Shown here piece by piece: positions 1 to 7,476 of a stretch of DNA of 47,329 nucleotides. Each line of letters starts with the position of its first letter. Position 1 is the stretch's first letter. The DNA lies in assembly GCF_934636505.1 (NCBI RefSeq), contig NZ_CAKUAL010000010.1:1-47329 (forward strand), given 5' to 3'. The position numbers were made by a program, and so were the translations under genes. The stretch is from an uncultured Ellagibacter sp. Lineage in GTDB: Bacteria; Actinomycetota; Coriobacteriia; Coriobacteriales; Eggerthellaceae. Below the pieces are notes generated by a model, which did no database searches, was not told the DNA's origin, and saw nothing but the letters and a program-made list of their open reading frames with translations.

Positions 1-1
1 C

Positions 2-103
2 AAGCCCCACCGCGTGGCCGTCACGGCCGTGGCGAGGAAGCTGTGCCACATCGTGTTCGCGGTGATGCGCGACCAGGTCCCGTACGACCCCGAAAGAAAA
101 TAG
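2..103 (+). CDS. IS110-family transposase, C-terminal end (partial)
   Basis: This is the last 33 codons of a gene that begins left of the window, ending in TAG at 101-103. The peptide contains HRVAVTAVARKLCHIVFAVM followed by a PYDP segment. That pattern is the usual end of IS110-family (Transposase_20) enzymes, where a basic helix of the form ARKL.HI.WAV is followed by YDP. IS110 transposases are DEDD-type recombinases that insert their element without making terminal inverted repeats. Only the tail is visible, so whether the copy is intact cannot be judged. Confidence 0.72.
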   Translation, partial: KPHRVAVTAVARKLCHIVFAVMRDQVPYDPERK

Positions 104-250
104 GGCCGGGCGAAACGAAGCCTCTCCAGGCGGCGACGCCGCCCGCTTCGCCATGCCCGAAAGCATTCGATATTCGGTTCTCAAGCTGCAACGTTCCAAC
201 AAATCAAAAGGTCTTAGAATCTACGGTTTAGCCCTTGACTTCATATAGCT
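104..250 (+). mobile_element. non-coding 3' end of the IS110-like element
   Basis: The stretch between the transposase stop and the next promoter has no credible gene. It holds a short GC hairpin (GGCGGC/GCCGCC around 130-144) and an AT-richer segment at about 233-245 (CCTTGAC, then ATATAG). IS110 elements typically end a little downstream of the transposase without inverted repeats, so the right boundary is inferred to lie near 240-250. It is not fixed by any visible target duplication. Some members of the wider family encode a guide (bridge) RNA in a non-coding flank; I cannot show one here. Confidence 0.35.
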
Positions 251-339
251 GGTCTCCTTACGTTTGAATTCGTCCATGATAGCGCGAATCGAGAAATCGT
301 GTTTCTGCAATATTGTAACCGATGGCAAACTTTTTCAAC

Positions 340-375
340 CAAACGCTTGACTCGCGTTTGCCGCTGATTTATAAG
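340..375 (+). promoter_or_regulatory. promoter of the DUF3793-flavodoxin genes with an overlapping operator-like palindrome
   Basis: A good sigma-70-type promoter is visible: TTGACT at 347-352, a 17-base spacer, and TATAAG at 370-375, about 50 bases before the DUF3793 start. The -35 box lies in the loop of a perfect 7-base inverted repeat, CAAACGC at 340-346 and GCGTTTG at 354-360. A repressor bound there would cover the -35 element. The regulator is unknown. Confidence 0.6.
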
Positions 376-425
376 TTTCCCAGAGTTAACTATCGCCGAG
401 AAGACCTCACAAAAGGAGCGTTCCC

Positions 426-1118
426 GTGGACAAACGCGAATACGTGAAATTGTTCGAGCGAAAACTGGTACACCACTGCACGCCGACACTGGCTGGCATC
501 AAGCCGGGAAGCCTGTTCGTCTGCCGCGACGAGTCGGTCCCTGGGCTCGGCAAGAGCAAGTCGGGCATAGTCTCCGCGCGGGACCATGAGCGCAACCTGG
601 CCTATGCGCTGCGCACAACGCGCGACAAGCTCTACGATTGCGGGGTACGCATCGAGCTTTTGGCGCGAAGGAAATCCGGGGTGCTTCTCTATGTCTACCG
701 TCCCGACCTGCTTCGACGCGACCTTTCGCGGCCTGAGGTTGCAAGCTTCCTCGCGCAGGAGGGATACGATACCGGCTCCCTCGCGGCCTGCATCGAACTT
801 CTGCACAAGCGCATCTGCGGGACCGACCTGCAAAGCACGCTTTCAGGGTCGTGCGCGTTCCCTCACGAGATCGGCCTCTTTTTGGGATATCCGTTCAAGG
901 ACGTCATAGGGTTCATCGAGAACAAGGGCGAGAACTACCTGTGCAGCGGATGCTGGAAGGTGTACTCATGCGAGCGCGACGCGAAGGAGTGCTTCTGCAA
1001 ATACAAGGAATGCACACGCGCTTACGAAGAGCTCTTCGACGAAGGAGTGTCGCTGGAATGCCTCGCCATCCTCGACGACGCCTTCCCCGCCGACGAGGCC
1101 TATTCCCAGGCCAGCTAA
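426..1118 (+). CDS. DUF3793 family protein
   Basis: A 230-residue soluble protein with no signal peptide or membrane segment. It resembles the DUF3793 family, whose members often sit beside small flavodoxins in anaerobes, as here. The C-terminal third is rich in cysteine (around residues 178-203: C..C, then C, C, C, C in a segment of Glu, Lys and Tyr), which could bind metal. The start is a GTG at 426 preceded by AAGGAGCG at the right distance. The flavodoxin follows 110 bases downstream, and both are probably served by the promoter at 347-375. The function of the family is unknown; a redox or metal role with the flavodoxin is inferred from context only. Confidence 0.75.
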   Translation: MDKREYVKLFERKLVHHCTPTLAGIKPGSLFVCRDESVPGLGKSKSGIVSARDHERNLAYALRTTRDKLYDCGVRIELLARRKSGVLLYVYRPDLLRRDLSRPEVASFLAQEGYDTGSLAACIELLHKRICGTDLQSTLSGSCAFPHEIGLFLGYPFKDVIGFIENKGENYLCSGCWKVYSCERDAKECFCKYKECTRAYEELFDEGVSLECLAILDDAFPADEAYSQAS

Positions 1119-1122
1119 GAGC

Positions 1123-1175
1123 GCGCTGGGCGATGTGCACACGGGAGGGGAGCCTGCGTGCACATCGCCCAGCGC
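1123..1175 (+). repeat. perfect 18-bp hairpin between DUF3793 and flavodoxin genes
   Basis: GCGCTGGGCGATGTGCAC at 1123-1140 is followed after 17 bases by its exact reverse complement at 1158-1175. As RNA this makes a very stable stem between the two genes. There is no U-run directly after it, so it is not a classical intrinsic terminator. An mRNA-stability or processing element, or a small mobile repeat, are alternatives. Confidence 0.7.
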
Positions 1176-1228
1176 TGAATAAAAGCGCTCGGAACCGAAT
1201 GGCACCCGATATGCAAGGAGAACCTATC

Positions 1229-1651
1229 ATGAATAAAGTCGCTATCGTTTATTGGAGCGGCACGGGAAACACCGAGGCCATGGCCGATTTGATTGCGCAA
1301 GGCGCGCGTGCCGCCGACGGCGAGGCCGATCTCATCCAAGCCGCGGATTTCGATTCGAGCAAGCTCGATGACTATGACGCTTTCGCGTTCGGCTGCCCCG
1401 CAATGGGAGACGAGGAGCTCGAGGAAATGGAGTTCTTGCCCATGTACGATGAGGTGGAGCCGCATCTTCCTGGTCGCAAGGTGGCGTTGTTCGGGTCCTA
1501 CGATTGGAACGACGGCGAGTGGATGGAGCTTTGGGAGAAGCGCGCGGAGGAGGCGGGCGTCGACGTGGTCGACTCCATCATCGCGAAGGACTACCCCGAC
1601 GACGACGCCTCCGCGGACTGCATGCGCCTTGGCACGCTGATCGCAAAGTAG
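1229..1651 (+). CDS. short-chain flavodoxin
   Basis: A 140-residue acidic protein, the usual size of short-chain flavodoxins. The N-terminal phosphate-binding loop for FMN is clear: VYWSGTGNTEAMA at about residues 5-17. The loops that pack against the isoalloxazine ring follow (FGCPAMGDEELE at about 54-65, and FGSYDWNDGEWM at about 90-101). Flavodoxins are cytoplasmic one-electron carriers that can replace ferredoxin. The ATG at 1229 has an AAGGAG eight bases upstream. A longer open frame runs upstream, but it overlaps DUF3793 in another frame and lacks homology-like sequence. Pairing with DUF3793 suggests the two work together. Confidence 0.93.
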   Translation: MNKVAIVYWSGTGNTEAMADLIAQGARAADGEADLIQAADFDSSKLDDYDAFAFGCPAMGDEELEEMEFLPMYDEVEPHLPGRKVALFGSYDWNDGEWMELWEKRAEEAGVDVVDSIIAKDYPDDDASADCMRLGTLIAK

Positions 1652-1722
1652 GGCGCCGTGCCGCGCGGGCGCGGGCCCGATCGGGAAGGAAAGGGATTGG
1701 CGGCGGCGCGGCGTGCCCGCAT

Positions 1723-2286
1723 TTATTCCCCTACAAGTTCCCGCAGCTCAAAGGCACCGTTTTCGTAAATCGCATAGCTGTTCGAGCCGTCCTTCGGGAG
1801 AGAAACGCTACCGGGGTTCACGAAGAGAACGCCGTCGCGCGAGACGATCTCCTTTACATGGGTGTGCCCGTACAGGAGGGCGGCACCTCGCGCAAGCGGC
1901 GGCACATTCTGTGGCCCGAATAGATGGCCGTGCGTGCAGAACAGCAGGCGCGGCTTGGCCTTTGGAGCGGGCTGCCCGTCCGCGCCCTCCGCAGGTACCG
2001 CGTCCATCACGATCGCGTAGTCGGCCATGCATGGGAAATCGAGCACCATCTGGTCGACCTCGCTGTCGCAATTGCCGCGCACGGCAACGACGCGGTCGGC
2101 CAGCGTGTTCAGCATGGCGAGCACCTCCTTCGGTGCGTAATCGCGCGGGAGGTCGTTTCGCGGACCATGATAGAGAAGGTCACCCAGAAGAACGATGGTG
2201 TCGGGCGATTCAGCCTCGATTCGCGCCATGAGCGCGCGGCACCAGTAGGCCGAGCCGTGGATATCGGATGCAATCAAAAGCTTCAT
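1723..2286 (-). CDS. yfcE: YfcE-type metallophosphoesterase
   Basis: A 187-residue calcineurin-like phosphodiesterase. The metal-binding motifs appear in order: SDIHG near the N-terminus (D-x-H), GDLLYHG (G-D-x-x), GNCDSE (G-N-C-D), THGH and GHTH, followed by NPGSVSLP, which is typical of the YfcE/MJ0936 group. These are small cytoplasmic phosphodiesterases with broad in-vitro activity and often no known substrate. The start is the ATG at 2286, because AAGGAGCG lies just upstream; an earlier in-frame start at 2319 lacks a ribosome site. It converges with the flavodoxin gene across a short GC-rich gap. Confidence 0.9.
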   Translation of the reverse strand: MKLLIASDIHGSAYWCRALMARIEAESPDTIVLLGDLLYHGPRNDLPRDYAPKEVLAMLNTLADRVVAVRGNCDSEVDQMVLDFPCMADYAIVMDAVPAEGADGQPAPKAKPRLLFCTHGHLFGPQNVPPLARGAALLYGHTHVKEIVSRDGVLFVNPGSVSLPKDGSNSYAIYENGAFELRELVGE

Positions 2287-2402
2287 CGGGGCGCTCCTTT
2301 CTTGTCTTTGCGAAAGCATACCCTATCCGAGATGCAAGTCGTCGCGAAGTTGACGCCAGCAAGCCCTATCTCACGACGGTAGGTGTTTGGCTTGCTGGGC
2401 GG

Positions 2403-3638
2403 CTATAGGCCAAAAAGCAGGGCAAACCCGAGCAAAACCGCCAGAAATACCACGTTGACCAGCGTAAACACTTTGAAGTAACGCATCTTCGCCCCCACGC
2501 GGCCAATAGAGATCGCCTTGAAGGTGATCAGGCTCGCCATCGAGGCGATGAGCGTCCCAAGCCCGCCAAGATTCGTGCCCACGATGAGGGCGTCCCATTG
2601 ACTCGTGAACCCGGAGAGCAGCACGGCCGCGGGGACGTTACTGATCACCTGGCTCGCGCCCACTGCCGCGACGATTGCGTTTTGTCCCACAAGCCCCGCC
2701 ACCGCATCATGGACAAGCGGAATGCGCACCATGTTCCCCACAAAGACGAACAGCGCCACGAAAGTGAGCAGGAGCGCGAAATCAACGCGTCGAAGCTGCT
2801 CGGCATCAGTAAGCGCAACGGTCGCGATGACGACGGCAAGCACTATGCGCACATCAACAATCCCCACAACCGCGAGCAGGCAGATGCAGAACAGCACCAG
2901 GTAGATTGCAAGGCGTCCGCAGCTGCATTTCCACAGGGGTGCAGGGGCGGCAGCTTCGCGGGCCTCATTTGCAGAGTCGGGCGCAGCGCCGTCGGACCAG
3001 CACGACCGCGGGACGACCTCTCCCCCGCCAGCAGCACCCCGAACGCAGCCCTCGTTCTTGCCAGCCTTTTCCCCGCAACAAGGCTTCGACCTGAACAGCA
3101 CGAAAATGCACCCAGTCAGAAGCGCTGCGGAAAGCACCGTGTAGGGTGCCATGAGCAGCAGGAAGCGGGAAACCGACATCCCTGAAGCGGTGAACAGGTA
3201 CAGGTTTTGGGGATTCCCGACAGGCGTAAGCATGCTGCCGAGGTTTGCGGCCACCGTCATGAGCGCAGCCACGAGGAGCGCGCGACCCTCCATGCCCGCC
3301 GCGCGAAGCGTCACGAGGGCGAGGGGAACGAACGTGATGAGCGCCACGTCGTTCGTCACCGTCATGCTCGCGAAGAAAACGATTCCCACAAGCGCGAACG
3401 CGATTGCGCGCTGGGACTTCGCCCGTGAGACGAGCCACTTCCCCATCGAATCGAGGACGCCGAGAGAGCGAAGCCCAGCAACGACAGCCATCAGGCAAAA
3501 GAGCAGCGCGAGCGTGTGCCAGTCGATATAGGAAGAATACGCCGCGTCGGGCGGAACGGCGATGCACGACGCGGCGGCGAGCACGACGGCGACAACGAGG
3601 ACGACCTCGCGCCGCACGAAATCGCGAAGGCGTTGCAC
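2403..3638 (-). CDS. SLC13/ArsB-type anion or citrate transporter
   Basis: A 411-residue polytopic membrane protein with about ten hydrophobic segments and a hydrophilic central loop (residues about 185-235). The first half carries TVTNDVALITFVPL and GSMLTPVGNPQNLYLF. The second half carries a related helix pair with NVPAAVLLSGF and GTNLGGLGTLIASMAS. This internal duplication with N-P/N-V-P hairpins is typical of the ion transporter superfamily (YbiR, ArsB, SLC13). The substrate cannot be read from sequence. The GTG start at 3638 abuts the nitroreductase stop codon (TAA at 3641-3639), so the two genes are probably translationally coupled and in one operon. Confidence 0.8.
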   Translation of the reverse strand: MQRLRDFVRREVVLVVAVVLAAASCIAVPPDAAYSSYIDWHTLALLFCLMAVVAGLRSLGVLDSMGKWLVSRAKSQRAIAFALVGIVFFASMTVTNDVALITFVPLALVTLRAAGMEGRALLVAALMTVAANLGSMLTPVGNPQNLYLFTASGMSVSRFLLLMAPYTVLSAALLTGCIFVLFRSKPCCGEKAGKNEGCVRGAAGGGEVVPRSCWSDGAAPDSANEAREAAAPAPLWKCSCGRLAIYLVLFCICLLAVVGIVDVRIVLAVVIATVALTDAEQLRRVDFALLLTFVALFVFVGNMVRIPLVHDAVAGLVGQNAIVAAVGASQVISNVPAAVLLSGFTSQWDALIVGTNLGGLGTLIASMASLITFKAISIGRVGAKMRYFKVFTLVNVVFLAVLLGFALLFGL

Positions 3639-4163
3639 TTAGAAGCTTTCCCAGCTCACAAGCGACATATCGATGTCGGCGGGCGTATGGGGAGCCAGAT
3701 GCTCGCAGATGGTTCCCACAACGAGCATCGCTTCAAGGGAGAGGCCTTCCGGTGCGCCGAGGATGCGGCTGACATAGTCGCTCGAAGGTGTACCGTCGGC
3801 GGCAGTGCGCATGCGGGCCTGGACCCAGCAGCTGCCAAGGCCCAGCGCATCGGCCGCCAAGTGCATGTTGGTCATGGCAACCGAGCAGTCTTCGACCCAC
3901 GTGTCGGCGATGGACGGGTCCCCGAACACGGCAATGACCAGGCTCGCCGTGTCGAAGAGCTTCTGCTTGGGGTCGCGAGCTTGGGCCAGGCGGGAAATTG
4001 TCTCCGCATCCTCGACGACGACGAAGCGCCAAGGTTTCTTCCCCTTCCCCGCAGGGCCGGACATGCCCGCGACGAGAAGCGCCTCGACCGTCTCGCGGGG
4101 AATGGATCCTCCCGCGAAGCTGCGGATGCTGCGGCGATGAAGCAGCGTATCGAGAATTTCCAT
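3639..4163 (-). CDS. nitroreductase family protein
   Basis: A 174-residue FMN-dependent nitroreductase-like protein. It begins with the family's RRSIRSF motif (about residues 10-16), which binds the FMN phosphate. GKGKKPWRFVVVED follows, and near the C-terminus LGLGSCWVQAR. It is of the compact class. These enzymes use NAD(P)H to reduce nitro groups, quinones or flavins. I chose the ATG at 4163 because GAAAGGAAC lies eight bases upstream; a start six codons earlier would include that site. It is directly followed by the SLC13-type carrier, so the carrier could move the substrate or product, but this is inference. Confidence 0.88.
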   Translation of the reverse strand: MEILDTLLHRRSIRSFAGGSIPRETVEALLVAGMSGPAGKGKKPWRFVVVEDAETISRLAQARDPKQKLFDTASLVIAVFGDPSIADTWVEDCSVAMTNMHLAADALGLGSCWVQARMRTAADGTPSSDYVSRILGAPEGLSLEAMLVVGTICEHLAPHTPADIDMSLVSWESF

Positions 4164-4260
4164 GAGGTTCCTTTCTTTCATTGCGATTCGCTCAGGGTAC
4201 TAGCTTTTCCCCAGCGAGCAGCAACGCCCCACCGTGAAACAGCGTCCTGCGGAGAAGTGT

Positions 4261-5295
4261 CTACAAAGCCGCGATGGCCTTCTCGAGCGCAACGATTTCC
4301 TCTTCGCGCGTGGCCCAACTCGTGCAGACGCGAATGACGACGTGCTCCTCGTCCGTGCGCTGCTCGAATTCCAACTCGAACTGCTCAGAGATTTGCGCGT
4401 ATTGAGCGTCGGTAAAGTTGATGAAGACCTGATTGGTCGTCGTTTGCGCGAACAGAGGAATTCCCGCCTTCGCGCAAGCGTCCTTCACACGCGCGGCGTA
4501 CTCGTTCGCGCGGCGGGCAACCTTGAAGTAGAGGTCGTCGGTGAAGAGCGCCTCGAACTGCGCACCGAGCAGCCACCCCTTCGCAAGCATGGCGCCGTTC
4601 TGCTTCATGTTCGCGCGGAAATGCGGCTTGAGCTCGTCGTTCACGATGACGACGGCCTCGCCGAACAGCGCGCCGCATTTCGTGCCGCCGCAGTAGAACA
4701 CGTCGGCGAGCCGGGCGATGTCCTCGAGGGAAACGTCGCCGCCGATCGCCTCGAGGCCGTAGGACAGGCGCGCGCCGTCGATGAATAGGTAGAGCGAGAA
4801 CTCGTCGCACACCGCACGGATGGCGGCAAGCTCGGCAAGCGTATAGACGGAACCTGTCTCCGTCGCCATGGAAAGATAGACCATCTTGGGCTGCGTGATA
4901 TGTTCGGGAATGATGCTTCCCGCCCAGTTTGCGGCAATGGCGCGCACCTGGTCGGCGCTGATTTTTCCATCGCGGGCGGGCGCGGTCTCGCACTTGTGGC
5001 CCGCGTGCTCGACCGCGCCGGTCTCGTGCACGTTGATGTGCCCCGAGTCGGCGCAGATGACGCTCTGCCATGGGCGCAGGGCGGACTCGATGACGACGAA
5101 GTTCGCCTGCGTGCCGCCAACGAGGAAGTGCACATCGGCCGAGGGCGCACCTGCACGCTCGCGAATCAGGCGAGCCGCGCGCTCGCACACCTCGTCGCAG
5201 CCATAGCCGCAAAACGCCTGGTTGTTAATAGTTTGAAGCGCCTCGAGGACCTCGGGGAGGGCGCCTTTGCAGTAATCGCAGTTGAGTCTGATCAT
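4261..5295 (-). CDS. ltaE: low-specificity threonine aldolase (beta-eliminating lyase family)
   Basis: A 344-residue PLP enzyme of the threonine aldolase group, which splits L-threonine (or allo-threonine) to glycine and acetaldehyde. Visible landmarks are the N-terminal LNCDYCKGALPEVL, the glycine-rich GGTQANFVVIESAL, the aspartate that pairs with the PLP ring nitrogen in LFIDGARLSYGL, and the Schiff-base lysine in YCGGTKCGALFGE. This Asn-x-x-x-Asp-Tyr-x-like variant is common in clostridia and Coriobacteriia. The start at 5295 (MIRLNCDY) is chosen from homology; the frame is open 22 codons further upstream without a recognisable start signal. It supplies glycine and one-carbon units. Confidence 0.9.
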   Translation of the reverse strand: MIRLNCDYCKGALPEVLEALQTINNQAFCGYGCDEVCERAARLIRERAGAPSADVHFLVGGTQANFVVIESALRPWQSVICADSGHINVHETGAVEHAGHKCETAPARDGKISADQVRAIAANWAGSIIPEHITQPKMVYLSMATETGSVYTLAELAAIRAVCDEFSLYLFIDGARLSYGLEAIGGDVSLEDIARLADVFYCGGTKCGALFGEAVVIVNDELKPHFRANMKQNGAMLAKGWLLGAQFEALFTDDLYFKVARRANEYAARVKDACAKAGIPLFAQTTTNQVFINFTDAQYAQISEQFELEFEQRTDEEHVVIRVCTSWATREEEIVALEKAIAAL

Positions 5296-5382
5296 GGAAT
5301 CCTGGCTTTCGGGAAACAACAGTTTGAGAAATGTACGGACAACAGCATATCGCACCAACACGGAAAGCGGCGCAAGACCGCG

Positions 5383-5919
5383 CTAAACGCGGCGCCTTTC
5401 CCGCATGCGCGTCACAGCCACCGCGATGGCGACCGCCACAAGCGCGCCTGCCGTGTCGACGCCGACATCGAACGGCTGCCCGCTTCGGCCCGCAACGAAC
5501 AGCTGGTGGAACTCATCGAAGCAGGCGTACAAGAAGGCGACAACCACCGCGCCCGCAGAAGCAGGGGCGATTATGCGCGTATTCCGCAGCGCTTGGGAAG
5601 ACCGAAGCGTCTGGGCCTGGCGCAGTGTCGCAAAGGCGAGCAGACCCAACACGGCGTACTCGCTGAAATGTCCCGCCTTTCGCACGGGGAAGCTGAGCGA
5701 TTCCACGACAGCCATCTGCTCATCGGGCGACATGCCGGAATAGCCCGACCACACTGCGGAGAGAACGAGAGACGTTACGCCATCGCTCATGCCCTGGGAG
5801 TGGTCGCCATCGTTCGCCGACATGAAGAAGATGAACCCCATCCACAGGAGGAGCGCCACAACGCAGGCCGCAAGCCGCACGCATTGCCCGCGATGCTCAT
5901 TCGACGCAGAAGACAACAT
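5383..5919 (-). CDS. VanZ-like membrane protein
   Basis: A 178-residue membrane protein with four to five hydrophobic segments. The first is WMGFIFFMSANDGDHSQG, and FFMS followed by an acidic S-x-x-S segment is typical of VanZ. Then comes KAGHFSEYAVLGLLAF (conserved K-x-x-H-x-x-E-Y) and ACFDEFHQLFVAGRSGQPFDVGVDTAGALV, the family's D-E-x-H-Q....R-x-x-x-x-x-D motif. VanZ proteins contribute to teicoplanin resistance in enterococci, but most family members have no known role. The ATG at 5919 has ATAGGAATC upstream. It is probably its own transcription unit or weakly joined to the threonine aldolase. Confidence 0.85.
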   Translation of the reverse strand: MLSSASNEHRGQCVRLAACVVALLLWMGFIFFMSANDGDHSQGMSDGVTSLVLSAVWSGYSGMSPDEQMAVVESLSFPVRKAGHFSEYAVLGLLAFATLRQAQTLRSSQALRNTRIIAPASAGAVVVAFLYACFDEFHQLFVAGRSGQPFDVGVDTAGALVAVAIAVAVTRMRERRRV

Positions 5920-5948
5920 GATTCCTATCTTTTCTCTTTCGACGGTAT

Positions 5949-5979
5949 GAAAACGGGGCCGGCACTTTTGCCAGCCCCG
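5949..5979 (-). terminator. intrinsic terminator of the NhaD/ArsB-like gene
   Basis: Read on the minus strand, a GC stem (CGGGGCTGGC paired with GTGCCGGCCCCG) is followed by TTTT. It lies about 40 bases after the stop of the transporter gene at 6018. Confidence 0.75.
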
Positions 5980-6017
5980 ATTCGATCGTTTGGTTTACCT
6001 GTCTTACCTGTCACACC

Positions 6018-7292
6018 CTACATCGGCGGGAAGCGCACGACAAGGTACACAGCCGACACGGCGATGGTGACGAGCATAATCGGGAAGCCGTATTTCAAGA
6101 AGCCCATGAACGTGATCTCGGTACCGTGCTTCTTGGCGATGTCGGACATGACGACGTTCGCCGATGCACCGATGAGCGTGCCGTTGCCGCCGAGGCAGGC
6201 ACCGAGCGACACCGCCCACCACAGGGGCATGACGTCCATGCCGGTCGCCTCCATGGAAAGCAAGATCGGGATCATCGTGGCGACGAACGGGATGTTGTCG
6301 AGGAAGCTCGAGATGACAGCAGAGGCGAAGAGCAGCACGAGCATGGCGACGAAGGTCGAACCGCCCGTGACGTCGATGAGCGCCTGCGCGAGCATACCGA
6401 TGACGCCAACCTCGGACAAGGCGCCGACCACGATGAAGAGGCCCGCGAAGAAGACGAGCGTCGTCCATTCCACATGCGCGAGAGCCTCCTCGATGCGCTC
6501 GCCCGAGATGAGCATGAGGATGCCCGCCGCCGTGAGGGCGACGACGCAGGACTCGATGCCGAGCGAGCCGTGCAGCATGAAGCCCGCCGTCACGAGGATG
6601 ATCATGATGACGCTCTGGCGAAGAAGCGTGGGGTTCTTGATTTCCTCGCGCTCGTCGCGCTCCATGAGGGCGCGCCTGTGCTCCTCGTCGACTTTAAACT
6701 TGCGGCCGAACAGGAGATAGAACAGCCCGATCATCACAATGAGGCAGATGATCGCCGCCGGCGCGTCGACCATGACGAAGTCCGCGAACGAGAGACCCGC
6801 GGCCGATCCGATCATGATGTTGGGCGGGTCGCCGATGAGGGTCGCCGTGCCGCCGATGTTGGAGGCCATGATCTCGGCGAGGAAGAACGGCAGGGGGTCG
6901 AGGTCGAGCAGGCGGCAGACCGTGACCGTCATGGGACCGATGAGCAGGACCGTCGTCACGTTGTCGAGCAGGGCCGAGAGCACCGCGGTCAGGCAGACGA
7001 AGAGCACCATCACCAGCCAGGGATTGCCCTTCGCAAGGCGCGCGCACTTGATGGCCAGGTACTCGAAAAGCCCCGATAGCTTCACCACGGCGACGAAGAG
7101 CATCATGCCCAAAAGGACGCCGAGCGTGTTGAAATCGACGTGTTCCATAGCCGCGTCGAAGCTGACCACGTGGAGGATGAGCAGGATCATTGCACCGACG
7201 ACTGCGGCGAGCGCACGGTGAATCTTCTCAGTTACGATTGCCACCATGACGACAACGAACACGACGATGGCGATTATCTGGGTTGTGCCCAT
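6018..7292 (-). CDS. ArsB/NhaD-superfamily ion transporter
   Basis: A 424-residue transporter with about eleven membrane segments. Landmarks are GMMLFVAVVKLSGLFEYLA, DNVTTVLLIGPMTVTVC, the hairpin TATLIGDPPNIMIGSAAGLSF, and its second-half counterpart SSFLDNIPFVATMIP with GNGTLIGASANVVMSDIA. This DN(V/I)..(V/A) plus G(D/N)..LIG..(P/A)N arrangement is that of the ArsB/NhaD/P-protein group. It could move sodium, arsenite, or organic anions; no arsenic genes lie nearby. The ATG at 7292 has AAAGGAAC upstream. It ends at the terminator at 5949-5979, so it is probably a monocistronic unit. Confidence 0.85.
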   Translation of the reverse strand: MGTTQIIAIVVFVVVMVAIVTEKIHRALAAVVGAMILLILHVVSFDAAMEHVDFNTLGVLLGMMLFVAVVKLSGLFEYLAIKCARLAKGNPWLVMVLFVCLTAVLSALLDNVTTVLLIGPMTVTVCRLLDLDPLPFFLAEIMASNIGGTATLIGDPPNIMIGSAAGLSFADFVMVDAPAAIICLIVMIGLFYLLFGRKFKVDEEHRRALMERDEREEIKNPTLLRQSVIMIILVTAGFMLHGSLGIESCVVALTAAGILMLISGERIEEALAHVEWTTLVFFAGLFIVVGALSEVGVIGMLAQALIDVTGGSTFVAMLVLLFASAVISSFLDNIPFVATMIPILLSMEATGMDVMPLWWAVSLGACLGGNGTLIGASANVVMSDIAKKHGTEITFMGFLKYGFPIMLVTIAVSAVYLVVRFPPM

Positions 7293-7476
7293 GCGGTTCC
7301 TTTACTGTTCGATTTTTCGCATTCGAATCAGTATCCATGAAGAAGGGAGCCTTGTCATCAACATTTAAGTTGGAAAAGCCGCAAATCTCGGCGGATGCAT
7401 TCAAAGATGCCGCGGATATATCAAGGCCACAGTGACAATAGGCGGCTAATGCTAAAACACTCCGAGGAACGCAATA

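Noticed and set aside
4900..6720. 606-codon plus-strand open frame
   Set aside because: It runs antisense across the threonine aldolase, VanZ and ArsB-like genes, all with clear family motifs. Its own translation has odd composition and no motif. It is a GC-rich shadow frame.
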